Source: VAZQ01 sp963721005
GTDB taxonomy: Bacteria; Pseudomonadota; Alphaproteobacteria; Rhizobiales; Xanthobacteraceae
NCBI GenBank assembly: GCA_963721005.1
Contig: CAVRHR010000004.1
Coordinates: 930,001-994,000, forward strand
Direction of reading: 5' to 3'
Length of the DNA: 64,000 nucleotides
A program made the translations under genes and the position numbers. Every line of letters begins with the position of its first letter. Within the stretch, counting starts at the first letter, position 1. This document shows, piece by piece, positions 54,171 through 62,730 of this stretch. The notes below the pieces were generated by a model. It was not told the origin of the DNA. It saw only the letters and a program-made list of their open reading frames with translations, and did not search any database.

Positions 54171-54561
54171 CCTGTGACGTTGCGTTTCGGGATAGTTGAT
54201 CCGCCCTCACGCGCGAGGGCGGATTTTCATTTTCAGCGGACCGATGTTTCGCAATAGCGTCATCAAACCGCAACGCGCGGTCTACCCTGACCCTGGACGC
54301 CGAATTCCGCGCTTAAGCCCCGGCGTCCCGCCTGATGGCCTTTCGGAGCGCCTGTCCCCCCGGCCCCTTTCTGGCTCCGCGAGGTTCGGCCGGCTGGGGT
54401 CTGTTCTGCGTAATCGCTCCCAGCCGGCCCCTTTCCCCCGCGTCACATTCGACCTCAAATCAACGCATTTTCGCGCGATGCGGCGGCGCCGGCATGAACG
54501 GTGGCCGCGGCATTTCGGGACAGGCGCCCCGTGCTATCATTGGCGGTGCAGGAGAGCGCAC
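54171..54561. other. Intergenic region before the OmpA-like gene
   Basis: Besides the terminator at 54199-54224, the 391 bases hold a perfect 11-bp inverted repeat GGCCGGCTGGG / CCCAGCCGGCC (54388-54398 and 54419-54429) around a 20-base loop. The OmpA-like frame is open back to 54196, but no start signal or family resemblance supports coding there; the ribosome-binding site is at 54551-54555. Confidence 0.5.
54199..54224 (+). terminator. Rho-independent terminator
   Basis: 10-bp arms ATCCGCCCTC and GAGGGCGGAT around ACGCGC are followed by TTTCATTTTC. It is 28 bases after the stop of the second DUF5666-like gene and should end that transcript. Confidence 0.85.
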
Positions 54562-55578
54562 ATGATTCCACTGCATCCACTGTGGGTTGCCGGCAGCCTG
54601 CTCATGGCGGCCACGATCGCTGACGCCGCCGATCTGCCGGGGAGCAAGGACCCCGACGGCTTCCGACAATTCGAGGGCTCCGAGATCATTCATTACGCGG
54701 CGAGCCCGCACGAGCAATATTTCCTCGCCAGAGGCGAAGGCGCCATCGGGGTCGGGTTCGAGAAGCAGGAGCGCGCGGAGGGATCGACCGTCCGGGTCGT
54801 CTACAAGGCGCCGCTCGGAACGACTTCGGCCGAAATCTTCCGCACATACCGGCAGATGCTCGCCGACCTCGGGTTTGCAGAGACGTTCAAGCTCGACAGC
54901 GGCGCGCTCTATGCGCTCACCGCAAAGGACTTCCAGCAGCGCTTCTATCTCCAGGGGGAATATGCGGCACGCAAGGATCGGGATGAGACGCCGTTCCAGG
55001 ATGCCGAGAACCCGTTCTATCTCACCGCCCGCCTGGTAAGAGATGGCCAGATCGTCAATGCGGCCGTCTTCGTGGCCGAAAGCGCCGGCTTGGAGTGGCA
55101 GGAGGCAGGCGCCGGGCAGCCGATCGTGATCAGGCTCGGCCAACCGGTGATCGGCGTCGACGTGATCTCGTCGAAGCAAGCCGACTTTCGGCCGGTCGAG
55201 GTCAAGGCGCCAGAAATGGCCAAGGCATTAAGCACCACGGGGAAGATCGACATCTATGGCATCCTTTTCGACCTCGATCGGGCGGAGCTCAAACCGGAGA
55301 GCCGCGCCACCTTGGAGGAGGTCGCAAATCTGCTCAAATCCGATCCGTCGCTGAGGGTAGAGGTGGCGGGACACACCGACAATACCGGCGGCGCCGACCA
55401 CAATATGAAGCTCTCGGTCGCACGCGCGGCCGCCGTGGCGAATGCCCTCGTCGGCACCTACGGGATCGACAAGAGCCGATTGCAGCCCAAGGGCTATGGC
55501 GACACCAAGCCGGTGGCGCCCAACGACAGCGATCAAGGCCGCTCGAAAAATCGCCGGGTCGAGTTGCGCAAGCTTTAG
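54562..55578 (+). CDS. OmpA-family C-terminal domain protein
   Basis: The protein has 338 residues, with a signal peptide ending ADAAD (about residue 24). A roughly 190-residue N-terminal region is not recognised, but has a DUF4892-like look (FRQFEGSEIIHYAASPHEQYFLARG). The C-terminal OmpA domain shows LSTTGKIDIYGILFDLDRAEL, the peptidoglycan-binding GHTDNTGG (conserved Asp), and the Arg in SDQGRSKNRRVELRKL. It should anchor to peptidoglycan in the periplasm. GGAGAG precedes ATG 54562. Its stop overlaps by 4 bases the stop of the small convergent gene. Confidence 0.85.
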   Translation: MIPLHPLWVAGSLLMAATIADAADLPGSKDPDGFRQFEGSEIIHYAASPHEQYFLARGEGAIGVGFEKQERAEGSTVRVVYKAPLGTTSAEIFRTYRQMLADLGFAETFKLDSGALYALTAKDFQQRFYLQGEYAARKDRDETPFQDAENPFYLTARLVRDGQIVNAAVFVAESAGLEWQEAGAGQPIVIRLGQPVIGVDVISSKQADFRPVEVKAPEMAKALSTTGKIDIYGILFDLDRAELKPESRATLEEVANLLKSDPSLRVEVAGHTDNTGGADHNMKLSVARAAAVANALVGTYGIDKSRLQPKGYGDTKPVAPNDSDQGRSKNRRVELRKL

Positions 55579-55829
55579 TGCGCGTCCTCGACGGTCGCGC
55601 GCCGCCCGGCGACCCGATGGCCGGGCTCCATCGGATTGTACGCGCCCTGGCGCAGACCGTGCCCGAACAGCGAGTCGACGCTTGATTCGAGCGACGCCAC
55701 ATTCCGCGCCAGCAGGAGCAAATAGAGTATCGCCACCGCGATCGACGCGAGCTCGGCGATGAGCGGCCGTTGGTGCCGGCCGGCTCGTTCGGCCGTATTC
55801 GGGAATGTCGTCGGCAGCGTGGTCGGCAT
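55575..55829 (-). CDS. Small single-helix membrane protein
   Basis: This 84-residue protein has one hydrophobic helix (IAELASIAVAILYLLLLA) in the middle, a Thr-rich N-terminus and a basic, His-ending C-terminus. GGAGGG stands 8 bases before the ATG at 55829. It begins 11 bases after the stop of the glycosyltransferase gene in the same direction and so appears to be the last gene of the phosphoesterase-glycosyltransferase operon. It may be an accessory membrane subunit for lipid glycosylation; no family is recognised. Confidence 0.65.
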   Translation of the reverse strand: MPTTLPTTFPNTAERAGRHQRPLIAELASIAVAILYLLLLARNVASLESSVDSLFGHGLRQGAYNPMEPGHRVAGRRATVEDAH

Positions 55830-55840
55830 CACGGCCCTCC

Positions 55841-56902
55841 TTAGGCGAAGTTGCGCGCCGATGCGGAAGCCAAGGGCGACACCGGTTCGCGCCGCACCAT
55901 GAGCGCCCCGGAGCTCTTCAGATTGCCGAGGAAACAGCGCGCGCTTTCGTCCCACGTCATGGTCTTGGCGTAGGAGCGGCATGCGGCGCGCGATAAGGTG
56001 AGGCTCTGTATGCAGGCGGCACGAAGATCCTCATCGAGTACCGCCACGGGTGCGCCGGCGATGACGTCGCGGGTCGAATCGACCGGGAAGCCGGCGATCG
56101 GCAGGCCGCTCGCGAGCGCCTCGAGCAAGACCAGCCCATAGGTATCTGTGCGGCTGGGGAACACGAAGACGTCCGCGCTCGCATAGACGGCGGCTAGGTC
56201 CTGGCCCTTGCGGGTTCCCAGGAAAATCGCCGACGGATAGCGCTGCGCCAATTCCTGCCTGGCCGGTCCGTCGCCGACCACGACCTTGCTGCCCGGCAGG
56301 TCGAGCGCCAGGAAGGCCTCGATGTTCTTCTCCACCGCCAGCCGCCCGACGGTGAGGAACACCGGCCGCGGCAGTCCGAGATCGCTGCCGGAGCAGGGCT
56401 GGAACAGATTGGTGTCGACGCCGCGCGGCCAGCGCATCAGCTTGTGGAATCCGCGCCCCTTGAGCTCGTTGGTCAATAAATCGGTCGACGCCATCGTGAC
56501 CCGGCCGGCATTGTGGAACCAGCGTAGCCAGCTCCAGCTCAGGCTCTTGGGGATCGGCCAGCGTGCCGCCGCATAGTCGGCAAAGCGGGTGTGAAAGCTG
56601 GTGGTGAAGCCGCGCCTGCGCTTGAGGCAATGCCGGCGCACGAAATGGCCGATCGGGCCTTCGGTCGCGATATGGATGACGTCGGGCTGGAAGTCGTCGA
56701 TGCGCCGCGCGATCGCGCGCGAGGACGGCAGCGCCAGCCGGATGTCCGGGTAGCTCGGTAACGGAATGCTCGGAATGCCCTCCGGCGTGAGGAAGCTCAC
56801 CTCCACGCCCATGCGCTCGAGCGCCTTCCCGACCGAGACGAGCGTCTGCACCACCCCGTTGACCTGCGGATACCAGGCATCAGTCGCTATGAGAATGCGC
56901 AT
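55841..56902 (-). CDS. Glycosyltransferase family 4, probably lipid-glycosylating
   Basis: The 353-residue GT-B enzyme starts MRILIATDAWYPQVNGVVQTL, typical of GT4 enzymes acting on lipids. GFTTSFHTRFADYAAARWP, the PRGVDTNLFQP segment, LTVGRLAVEKNIEAFLAL and the nucleotide-sugar Glu region FVFPSRTDTYGLVLLEALASGLP complete the pattern. The Agt enzymes of Agrobacterium and marine alphaproteobacteria, which add a sugar to diacylglycerol during phosphate shortage, have this form and the same neighbour. Here the ATG overlaps the phosphoesterase stop (TGATG), so the two are coupled. Lipid substrate is inference from this pairing. Confidence 0.85.
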   Translation of the reverse strand: MRILIATDAWYPQVNGVVQTLVSVGKALERMGVEVSFLTPEGIPSIPLPSYPDIRLALPSSRAIARRIDDFQPDVIHIATEGPIGHFVRRHCLKRRRGFTTSFHTRFADYAAARWPIPKSLSWSWLRWFHNAGRVTMASTDLLTNELKGRGFHKLMRWPRGVDTNLFQPCSGSDLGLPRPVFLTVGRLAVEKNIEAFLALDLPGSKVVVGDGPARQELAQRYPSAIFLGTRKGQDLAAVYASADVFVFPSRTDTYGLVLLEALASGLPIAGFPVDSTRDVIAGAPVAVLDEDLRAACIQSLTLSRAACRSYAKTMTWDESARCFLGNLKSSGALMVRREPVSPLASASARNFA

Positions 56903-57774
56903 CAGATCGCATGAGCCTCGGTGATTTTTGCATCGGACAAGACGCGGCAGGGGTCGACCTTCCAGCAGACGATCTCCAGCCTGCCGTCGAAATGCTCGAC
57001 CGCGGCGCTACAGCTTTCCACCCAATCGCCGCAGTTGATGTAGCGGGCGGCCGGAAAATCGCGGATCGAGGCTTGATGGACGTGCCCGCAGATCACGCCC
57101 TGCGCCTGCCGCCGTGTCGCTTCGGCGGCAAGCGCCTCCTCGAAGCTCTGCACGTAGTTGAGCACGTCCTTGACCTTGTGCTTCGCCCATCGCGACAGCG
57201 ACCAGCTCGGCAGGCGCAGGCCCTTGCGGACGGCGTCGACCGTCGAGCTCACGGCCTGCAGCACCATCTGCGCCTGGTCGCCGAAGCCGGCGAACCGTCG
57301 GGCGCGCCTGATCGTGCGGTCGAACTGATCGCCGTGCGTCACGACATATTGCCTGCCGTCGGCGGCCACGTGGGTGGCCTGCTCGGCCACCACCACGCCG
57401 CCGAAATGGGTTCCGAAATAGTCGCGTAGGAACTCGTCGTGATTGCCCGGGACGTAGATGAGGCGGGACCCCTTGCGGGCCTTGCGTAGCAGCTTCTGGA
57501 TGACGTCGTTGTGGGTCTGCGGCCAGTGCCAGCCGGAGCGCAATTGCCATCCATCCACGATGTCGCCGACCAGATATATGGTGTCGGCGTCGTGATGGCG
57601 CAGGAAATCCAGCAGCTCCTCGGCCTTGCATGCGCGCGAGCCGAGATGCACGTCGGAGATGAACAGCGCGCGAACATGTCGCGTCGTTTTGGCCACGTCC
57701 ACGATGCCAGATCCACCAAGCTGCAATTCGTCTTGCTTGCGGTCCGATCGATACGCGAGTCGTATCTCAATCAT
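56902..57774 (-). CDS. PlcP/LpxH-like metallophosphoesterase
   Basis: This 290-residue calcineurin-like phosphoesterase has all five metal-site blocks: ISDVHLGS, YLVGDIVDGWQL, VPGNHDEFLRDYFG, VVTHGDQFD and GVICGHVHQASI. Such proteins are usually annotated UDP-2,3-diacylglucosamine diphosphatase, but the form that is coupled to a GT4 glycosyltransferase matches PlcP, which cuts phosphatidylcholine and related lipids to diacylglycerol under phosphate limitation. The start is uncertain (ATG 57774 chosen; a GTG about 24 codons on, before VAKTTRHVRALFIS, is possible). It is divergent from the membrane-protein gene at 57953; palindromes lie between them. Confidence 0.87.
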   Translation of the reverse strand: MIEIRLAYRSDRKQDELQLGGSGIVDVAKTTRHVRALFISDVHLGSRACKAEELLDFLRHHDADTIYLVGDIVDGWQLRSGWHWPQTHNDVIQKLLRKARKGSRLIYVPGNHDEFLRDYFGTHFGGVVVAEQATHVAADGRQYVVTHGDQFDRTIRRARRFAGFGDQAQMVLQAVSSTVDAVRKGLRLPSWSLSRWAKHKVKDVLNYVQSFEEALAAEATRRQAQGVICGHVHQASIRDFPAARYINCGDWVESCSAAVEHFDGRLEIVCWKVDPCRVLSDAKITEAHAI

Positions 57775-57825
57775 GTGACGGTGACGGTGGCGGGTGCGCC
57801 CGCGGGCGCCGCCGGGCGTGGGGCC

Positions 57826-57860
57826 TGAGATCTGTCTCAAAATGGAGCGTCTTCATTTTG
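57826..57860. promoter_or_regulatory. Adjacent palindromes in the divergent region
   Basis: TGAGA-TCTG-TCTCA (57826-57839) runs directly into CAAAATG-N9-CATTTTG (57838-57860). Both are perfect inverted repeats in the 178-base region between the phosphoesterase and membrane-protein genes. They look like operators, or a hairpin on either strand. No known regulator consensus is matched with certainty. Confidence 0.45.
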
Positions 57861-57952
57861 TTGCATGCAGCTGCGATCAAGCTTGCGGCTGACGCAAATC
57901 GGTCGCGTTCGGCCGGTCGCGGATCGATGCCGAAGTCCGATGAGGTGAGCGA

Positions 57953-58966
57953 TTGCTGGGCCGTCTGGGCGAGGTGGCACGCGCGCTGCGATCACGGATC
58001 TGCGGGAGGCGGATCATCCGGGGGCAGATCGGCCGGGAGCAGATCGGCTGGAACAAGGTCGGGATCGCGCTGAGCGCGAGCATCATTCTGGTTTCGGGCC
58101 TAATGCTGTCCTACCGGTTGCGCGACCTGGATGTGACGGCGGTGGCGACGGCAGTCGCGGCGGTGCCGCGCGCCCAGGTGGCCGCGGCCGCCTTCGTCGT
58201 CGCCTGCGGCTACGTGACCTTGGCGATGTATGATTGGTTCGCGCTGCGCACCATCGGGGCCCGGCAAGTGCCATTCCGGGTGGCGGCCCTGACCGGGACC
58301 ACCAGCTACGCCATCGGGCACGGCCTGGGCGCCATGGTGCTCGTCTCGGCGGCGATTCGCCTGCGCGTCTATTCCCGATGGGGACTGGGTTTGGTCGATA
58401 TCGCGAAAATCTGCTTCATCGCCGGATTGACGTTCTGGCTGGGCAACATCGCGGCGCTCGGCGTCGGCATGATCTATATGCCGGATGCCGCGCGAGCGGT
58501 CGATCAAATCCCATCATGGGGCAATCGGGCGATCGGCATCGCGGCCTTGGGCGCACTGTCGATCTATCTGGTCTGGGTCTGGCGCCGGACGCGGGTCCTG
58601 GGCCGCGCAGGTTCGGGGGTGACGCTGCCGTCGGGATCGATGACGCTCATGCAGATCGGCATCGGGATCGCGGATCTGAGCTGCTGCTCGTTGGTCATGT
58701 ATCTGCTGATGCCGGGCCTGCCGGTCGTCGATTTCATTCCGCTGGCGGTGATCGTGATGTTCGGAACGCTGCTGGGATTCGCCAGCCATGCGCCCGGTGC
58801 CATCGGGGCGCTCGATGCCGCGATGCTGATCGCCTTGCCGAGCTTCGACCGGGCGGAATTGATCGCCACGCTGTTGCTTTACCGGCTGCTCTATTTCGTG
58901 GCGCCGTTCGCTCTGGCGCTGGCCGGCCTCGGCCTGCGTGAAGCCCATATTTATTTCCGCCGCTGA
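57953..58966 (+). CDS. LPG-synthase-type membrane protein (flippase-like, UPF0104)
   Basis: The 337-residue inner-membrane protein has eight or so hydrophobic helices, e.g. VGIALSASIILVSGLMLSY, GYVTLAMYDWFAL and FVAPFALALAGLGL. LPG_synthase_TM family marks are the YDWFALR turn, TSYAIGHGLGAMVL, and the FASHAPGAIGALDAAML stretch. The family includes the lipid-flipping half of MprF and orphan flippase-like proteins. The cytosolic synthetase domain of MprF is absent. In this context it may translocate remodelled lipids. The start is a TTG at 57953 after GAGGTGAG; no better start gives the first helix. It is convergent with btaB. Confidence 0.82.
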   Translation: MLGRLGEVARALRSRICGRRIIRGQIGREQIGWNKVGIALSASIILVSGLMLSYRLRDLDVTAVATAVAAVPRAQVAAAAFVVACGYVTLAMYDWFALRTIGARQVPFRVAALTGTTSYAIGHGLGAMVLVSAAIRLRVYSRWGLGLVDIAKICFIAGLTFWLGNIAALGVGMIYMPDAARAVDQIPSWGNRAIGIAALGALSIYLVWVWRRTRVLGRAGSGVTLPSGSMTLMQIGIGIADLSCCSLVMYLLMPGLPVVDFIPLAVIVMFGTLLGFASHAPGAIGALDAAMLIALPSFDRAELIATLLLYRLLYFVAPFALALAGLGLREAHIYFRR

Positions 58967-59026
58967 GGCGGAATTGCGTGTGGGGCACGGCGTATGTCGG
59001 CACGGGCGGCCCTTGTGGCCGCGCTG

Positions 59027-59674
59027 CTATGCGTTCCGCTCCAGCCTGGCGATGCAGGCATAGCCCCGATAGAGGCGGAAAATCCTCAGCTCCAGATCGG
59101 CCTCGTGCGCCAGCTGCTCCAGCTCCCCGGGCAAATCGAGACGCGGGGAGACGTGAAACCAGTCGAGCCAGCGGAACAGCAGCACCCGGAACCAGCTGGG
59201 CAGCGCGGCCTGGTCGCCGAAATCGACCAGGTACAGCGCGCCCCGCGGTGCGAGCAGCGATGCCGCATGCGCCAAGGCCTGACGCCACGGCGGGATCATC
59301 GAGAGCGCATAGGAGATCATGACCCGGTCGAACGACGGCCGGCCGAACAGCTGCGCCGGGTCGGCCGTGACGGCGTCTGCCTGCGCTAGCCTGATGCGGT
59401 CCTCCAGCCCGGCGCTGCTGACCGAGCGGCGGGCGGTGTCGAGCATCGCCTGCGATACGTCGATGCCGAAGCATGCGAGTCCCGGATAAGCGCGTGCGAT
59501 GCGGATCAGGTTGCGGCCGGTGCCGCAACCAATCTCCAACACATCGCCGCCATGCGGCGGGTCGAGCTCGCGGATCAGCCGGTCGCGGCCGAGCAGATAG
59601 GGCATCCGCGTCACGTCGTAGATGTGACGTTGCCAGCGGTACTGCCGATCCATGCGGACGGCGGCGTCGGCCAT
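59027..59674 (-). CDS. btaB: BtaB-like S-adenosylmethionine N-methyltransferase
   Basis: This 215-residue class I methyltransferase has motif I VLEIGCGTGRNLIRIARAYP, motif II CFGIDVSQAMLDTARRSV and the post-motif ADAVTADPAQLF. In the betaine-lipid pathway BtaB methylates diacylglyceryl-homoserine three times to give DGTS. The assignment rests on coupling to btaA: its ATG overlaps the btaA stop (TGATG at 59672-59676), the standard order in Rhodobacter and Mesorhizobium relatives. A hydrophobic C-terminal part (LPSWFRVLLFRWLDWFHV) suits action at the membrane. DGTS replaces phospholipids when phosphate is short. Confidence 0.9.
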   Translation of the reverse strand: MADAAVRMDRQYRWQRHIYDVTRMPYLLGRDRLIRELDPPHGGDVLEIGCGTGRNLIRIARAYPGLACFGIDVSQAMLDTARRSVSSAGLEDRIRLAQADAVTADPAQLFGRPSFDRVMISYALSMIPPWRQALAHAASLLAPRGALYLVDFGDQAALPSWFRVLLFRWLDWFHVSPRLDLPGELEQLAHEADLELRIFRLYRGYACIARLERNA

Positions 59675-60924
59675 CAAGCGGCGTCCCGGAGGCTTTGCAG
59701 GTGAAAGCCGCCATAGATGGAGGAACGGTCGCGCCGCGTGAGCTCGCGGCAATAGCCTTCGTCGTAGCGCCAGCGTGCCAGGATCCGGCCAGGCACCCGG
59801 CCGGGCAGGAGGTTGCTCTCGGCCGCAGTGCGGAAGATCACGCGCGCCTGCGGGCGGGCGGTGCGGGTGATCTCGGTCCACAACAGCGAAAGATCGTTCC
59901 CTGTCATCCAATCCTGGGCGTCCAGAAGGGCAAAGCAGTCGATGCTGCGCTCGGAATGCCGCTGCAGATATTCGGCCATGGAGACGTGAAACACCCCAAT
60001 GCGGTCGCAGCGGCTCTTGATGCTCTCGTAGTTGCGCCGCTGCAGATAGGGCGGCAGCGGGGCGTCGGGTCCGGTGCCGTAGCGTCGCCCGAAGGCTTGC
60101 GATGCGAAGTAGTTCTCGTTGAGATCGAAGTGGCAGGCCAGCCGCTCGACGCGGGCCTGCAGGACGCTCGCCATGCCGTCGGGTTTCGCTCCGGCGAGCG
60201 AGCGGTGCTGCGAGGGCGGGATCCCCAGCCCATAGAGCGCGGCCGGCTGGCTGAACAGCCAGCGCACGAAACGCTTGTCGAAGATCGGCGCCAGCTCGCG
60301 GTCGAAGATGGTGCGCTGCTCCTGCATCGAGCCCGCCTGCAGCAGGTTGCGGGGATCGCATCCATAGAGCCGGGCCAGCAGATGGCCCATGCCGATGCAG
60401 CGGCCGAGCAGCCCGTAGCGATAGAAATTGCGCGTGAACAATTCGATCCGGCGCCGGCCCGTGATGGTGCGCCCTTCCCAATAGCGGCGCGAGGCGAGAT
60501 CGAGGTGCGGCCCGATATGCTGCGCGTAGGCGGCCGAGTTGCCTTCGCAGTCGGCCGCGCCGAAGAAGCGGAAGAACGCGTCGTAGTCGGGCAGATGGCG
60601 CAGCGCGCACAATTTCAGCCGGATGAGCGCGATATGGGTGCCGTTGAGGTCGATCGCCGAGACGCGGGCCGGATCAGCCACCAGGTAGTTGAGGATATTG
60701 CAGCCGCCGGAACCGATCGCCAGCACGTGATCGCTCGGCCGGATTTGCAGGGCCTCCAGGTCGACTGCCGGGTCCTCCCAGATTTGCGGATAGACCAGAC
60801 CGCGAAACGCCAGCGTGAAGATGCGCTCGAGCACGCCTTCGCGCGACAGCATGCGATTGCGGTGCACCGCGGCGGCGAGCCTGCTCGAAGTCGCGCGCTG
60901 CACAGTGGCGGTGAGGTGAAGCAT
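59674..60924 (-). CDS. btaA: BtaA, S-adenosylmethionine:diacylglycerol 3-amino-3-carboxypropyltransferase
   Basis: The first enzyme of betaine-lipid synthesis moves the aminocarboxypropyl group of SAM onto diacylglycerol. It has 416 residues of the DUF3419 family: LSREGVLERIFTLAFRGLVY, PQIWEDPAVDLEAL, the SAM-binding LAIGSGGCNILNYLVADP and VSAIDLNGTHIALIRLKL, and FRFFGAADC. ATG 60924 is preferred; a GTG at 60954 gives ten more residues. A candidate Pho-box-like repeat lies about 80 bases upstream. With btaB it forms a two-gene operon, next to the PlcP-like/GT4 pair that would supply and glycosylate diacylglycerol. Confidence 0.92.
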   Translation of the reverse strand: MLHLTATVQRATSSRLAAAVHRNRMLSREGVLERIFTLAFRGLVYPQIWEDPAVDLEALQIRPSDHVLAIGSGGCNILNYLVADPARVSAIDLNGTHIALIRLKLCALRHLPDYDAFFRFFGAADCEGNSAAYAQHIGPHLDLASRRYWEGRTITGRRRIELFTRNFYRYGLLGRCIGMGHLLARLYGCDPRNLLQAGSMQEQRTIFDRELAPIFDKRFVRWLFSQPAALYGLGIPPSQHRSLAGAKPDGMASVLQARVERLACHFDLNENYFASQAFGRRYGTGPDAPLPPYLQRRNYESIKSRCDRIGVFHVSMAEYLQRHSERSIDCFALLDAQDWMTGNDLSLLWTEITRTARPQARVIFRTAAESNLLPGRVPGRILARWRYDEGYCRELTRRDRSSIYGGFHLQSLRDAA

Positions 60925-61002
60925 ACGGACACCCGGGCAACGGAATGGAAGCACGTGCGGCGGTGCCCGCGGGCGCCCGTCAAACGATTCCGTTTAGGCG
61001 AG

Positions 61003-61024
61003 TCGGATGACAACCGGATGAACG
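61003..61024 (-). promoter_or_regulatory. Degenerate Pho-box-like direct repeat upstream of btaA
   Basis: On the minus strand, CGTTCATCCGG is followed directly by TTGTCATCCGA, two 11-base units in phase. PhoB boxes consist of 11-base units, CTGTCAT plus four A/T-rich bases. The second unit matches 6 of 7 core bases and the first 5 of 7; the spacer bases are GC-rich, which weakens the call. Position and orientation fit control of btaAB. Confidence 0.45.
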
Positions 61025-61054
61025 AGCGCCGCGCAGGCGCGCCGCGCCGCGGAT

Positions 61055-62194
61055 TCAGCTCTCGCCCAGCACCTGGGGGCCGATGTCGGCGACGCGGCTG
61101 GTGCCGGTGAGCGCCATGGTCACGTCGAGCTCGTTGCGAATGATCTCGATCGCACGGGCGACGCCGGCCTGCGCGCCGGCGCCCAAGCCGTACAGATAGG
61201 CACGACCGATCATGCAGGAACGCGCGCCGAGCGCGAGCGCGCGCACCACGTCCTGGCCCGAGCGGATGCCGCCGTCGAACATGATCTCGATCTGCGACCC
61301 GACCGCGTCGACGATCCTGGGCAGCGCCGCGATCGAGGACATGGCGCCGTCGAGCTGCCGGCCGCCGTGATTGGAGACGACGAGCGCGGTGGCGCCGGTG
61401 GTCGCGGCACGCCGGGCGTCCTCCACGTCGAGCAGGCCCTTGATGATCAGCTTGCCCGGCCACAGGCCCCTGACCCATTCGACGTCGTTCCAGCTCAGTG
61501 CCGGATCGAACTGCCCGGCGATCCATTGCGCGAGCGAGCGCACGTCCTCCATGCCGCGCACATGGCCCGCCAGATTGCCGAAGGTCTTGCGCTTGCCGCG
61601 CAGCACGCTCATCGCCCAGCCCGGCTTGGTGGCGATGTCGATCAGGTTGCCGATCCGGATCTCCGGCGGCACCGTCATGCCGTTGCGCAAGTCGCAATGG
61701 CGTTGCCCGAGCACCTGCAGATCGACGGTCAGCACCAGGGCGCTGCATCTGGCGGCGATCGCCCGCTCGATCAGCGCCCGCACGAAGCCGCGGTCCTTCA
61801 TCACATAGAGCTGGAACCAGAACGGCCGCTCGACCGCCGCGGCGACGTCCTCGATGGCGCAGATCGACATGGTGGAAAGGCAGAACGGGATGCCGGCGGC
61901 CTGCGCGGCCCGGCAGGCGAGGATCTCGCCGTCGCCCCATTGCATGCCGCACAGCCCGATCGGGGCGAGCGCGAGCGGCAGCGTCGCCGGCTCGCCCGCG
62001 ATAGTGGTCGTCAGATCGCGCCGCGCCACGTCCACCAGCACCCGCTGGCGCAGCTTGATGCGCTCGAGGTCGCTGCGGTTGAGCCGCAGCGTCTCCTCCG
62101 CATAGGAGCCGCGGTCCGCATAGTCGAAGAACATCCTGGGGACCCGGCGGCGGGCCAGGAGCCGCATGTCCTCGATGCAGGTCATCATGCGCAT
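61055..62194 (-). CDS. FMN-dependent alpha-hydroxy-acid oxidase/dehydrogenase
   Basis: The (S)-2-hydroxyacid oxidase family includes L-lactate dehydrogenase LldD, glycolate oxidase and mandelate dehydrogenase. This member has about 379 residues: RRRVPRMFFDYADRGSYAEET at the start, GEPATLPLALAPIGLCGM, the FMN-binding FWFQLYVMKDR, KGLLDVEDARRA, the catalytic His with Arg in VVSNHGGRQLDGAMSS, and FDGGIRSGQDVVRALALGA. It oxidises an L-2-hydroxyacid to the keto acid, passing electrons to O2 or quinone. The start is uncertain: Met codons at 62194 and 62188 fit family length, while the open frame reaches 62269. Confidence 0.9.
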   Translation of the reverse strand: MRMMTCIEDMRLLARRRVPRMFFDYADRGSYAEETLRLNRSDLERIKLRQRVLVDVARRDLTTTIAGEPATLPLALAPIGLCGMQWGDGEILACRAAQAAGIPFCLSTMSICAIEDVAAAVERPFWFQLYVMKDRGFVRALIERAIAARCSALVLTVDLQVLGQRHCDLRNGMTVPPEIRIGNLIDIATKPGWAMSVLRGKRKTFGNLAGHVRGMEDVRSLAQWIAGQFDPALSWNDVEWVRGLWPGKLIIKGLLDVEDARRAATTGATALVVSNHGGRQLDGAMSSIAALPRIVDAVGSQIEIMFDGGIRSGQDVVRALALGARSCMIGRAYLYGLGAGAQAGVARAIEIIRNELDVTMALTGTSRVADIGPQVLGES

Positions 62195-62379
62195 GGCCAG
62201 GCACTCGGCCGGATCGCCCGGAACCGCGGGGCGGAACCCGCAATCACCACCGGGGCCGCACGCCGTCAAGTTGTGAGGCGAGGGTCCGGCCGACCCCGAC
62301 CCCAGCCCCCGCCCGTTGCCGATGCGCGGAACGCTTGGGCTGCCCCCGGGTTGATTCGGGCCAAGGCAGGAGAAGATCG

Positions 62380-62580
62380 ATGCGCCCCAGGAACGACGCC
62401 GTCCCGGACGGCGGGAGGTCCGGAGAGAAGCGGGCGGAAAACCCGGCTGAACGGCGGCAGCGCCTCGAAAAATCCCTGGAATCGGGCCTGGAGGATACCT
62501 TCCCGGCCTCTGATGCCATCAGCGCGGTCCAACCGGCCCCGACCCCGCAGGACCAAAAGACGGCGAGGGACGGTACGTAG
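62380..62580 (+). CDS. Small conserved protein with LEDTFPASDAIS motif
   Basis: This 66-residue hydrophilic protein is preceded by AGGAGAA 7 bases before the ATG at 62380. It is charged and probably disordered, apart from a helix leading into LEKSLESGLEDTFPASDAIS and then VQPAPTPQDQK. Short proteins with an E-x-L-x-x-T-FPASDP-like motif are common, unnamed members of alphaproteobacterial genomes, often linked in my memory to general-stress-type gene sets. No function is known. It lies in the gap between the divergent oxidase and glmM. Confidence 0.75.
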   Translation: MRPRNDAVPDGGRSGEKRAENPAERRQRLEKSLESGLEDTFPASDAISAVQPAPTPQDQKTARDGT

Positions 62581-62730
62581 GGCCCACCTTCGAGCCGGCC
62601 GACGCCTGGCGCCCGCCGCCGGTGGCGGCTTAATTCATCATGGCGGCAGATTTTCCTCTATTTTTACCGGAATTTGTTCCTGGAAAAGGCCTATCATGGC
62701 GGACGTATCCGCGCCGGGATTTAGGAAAGC

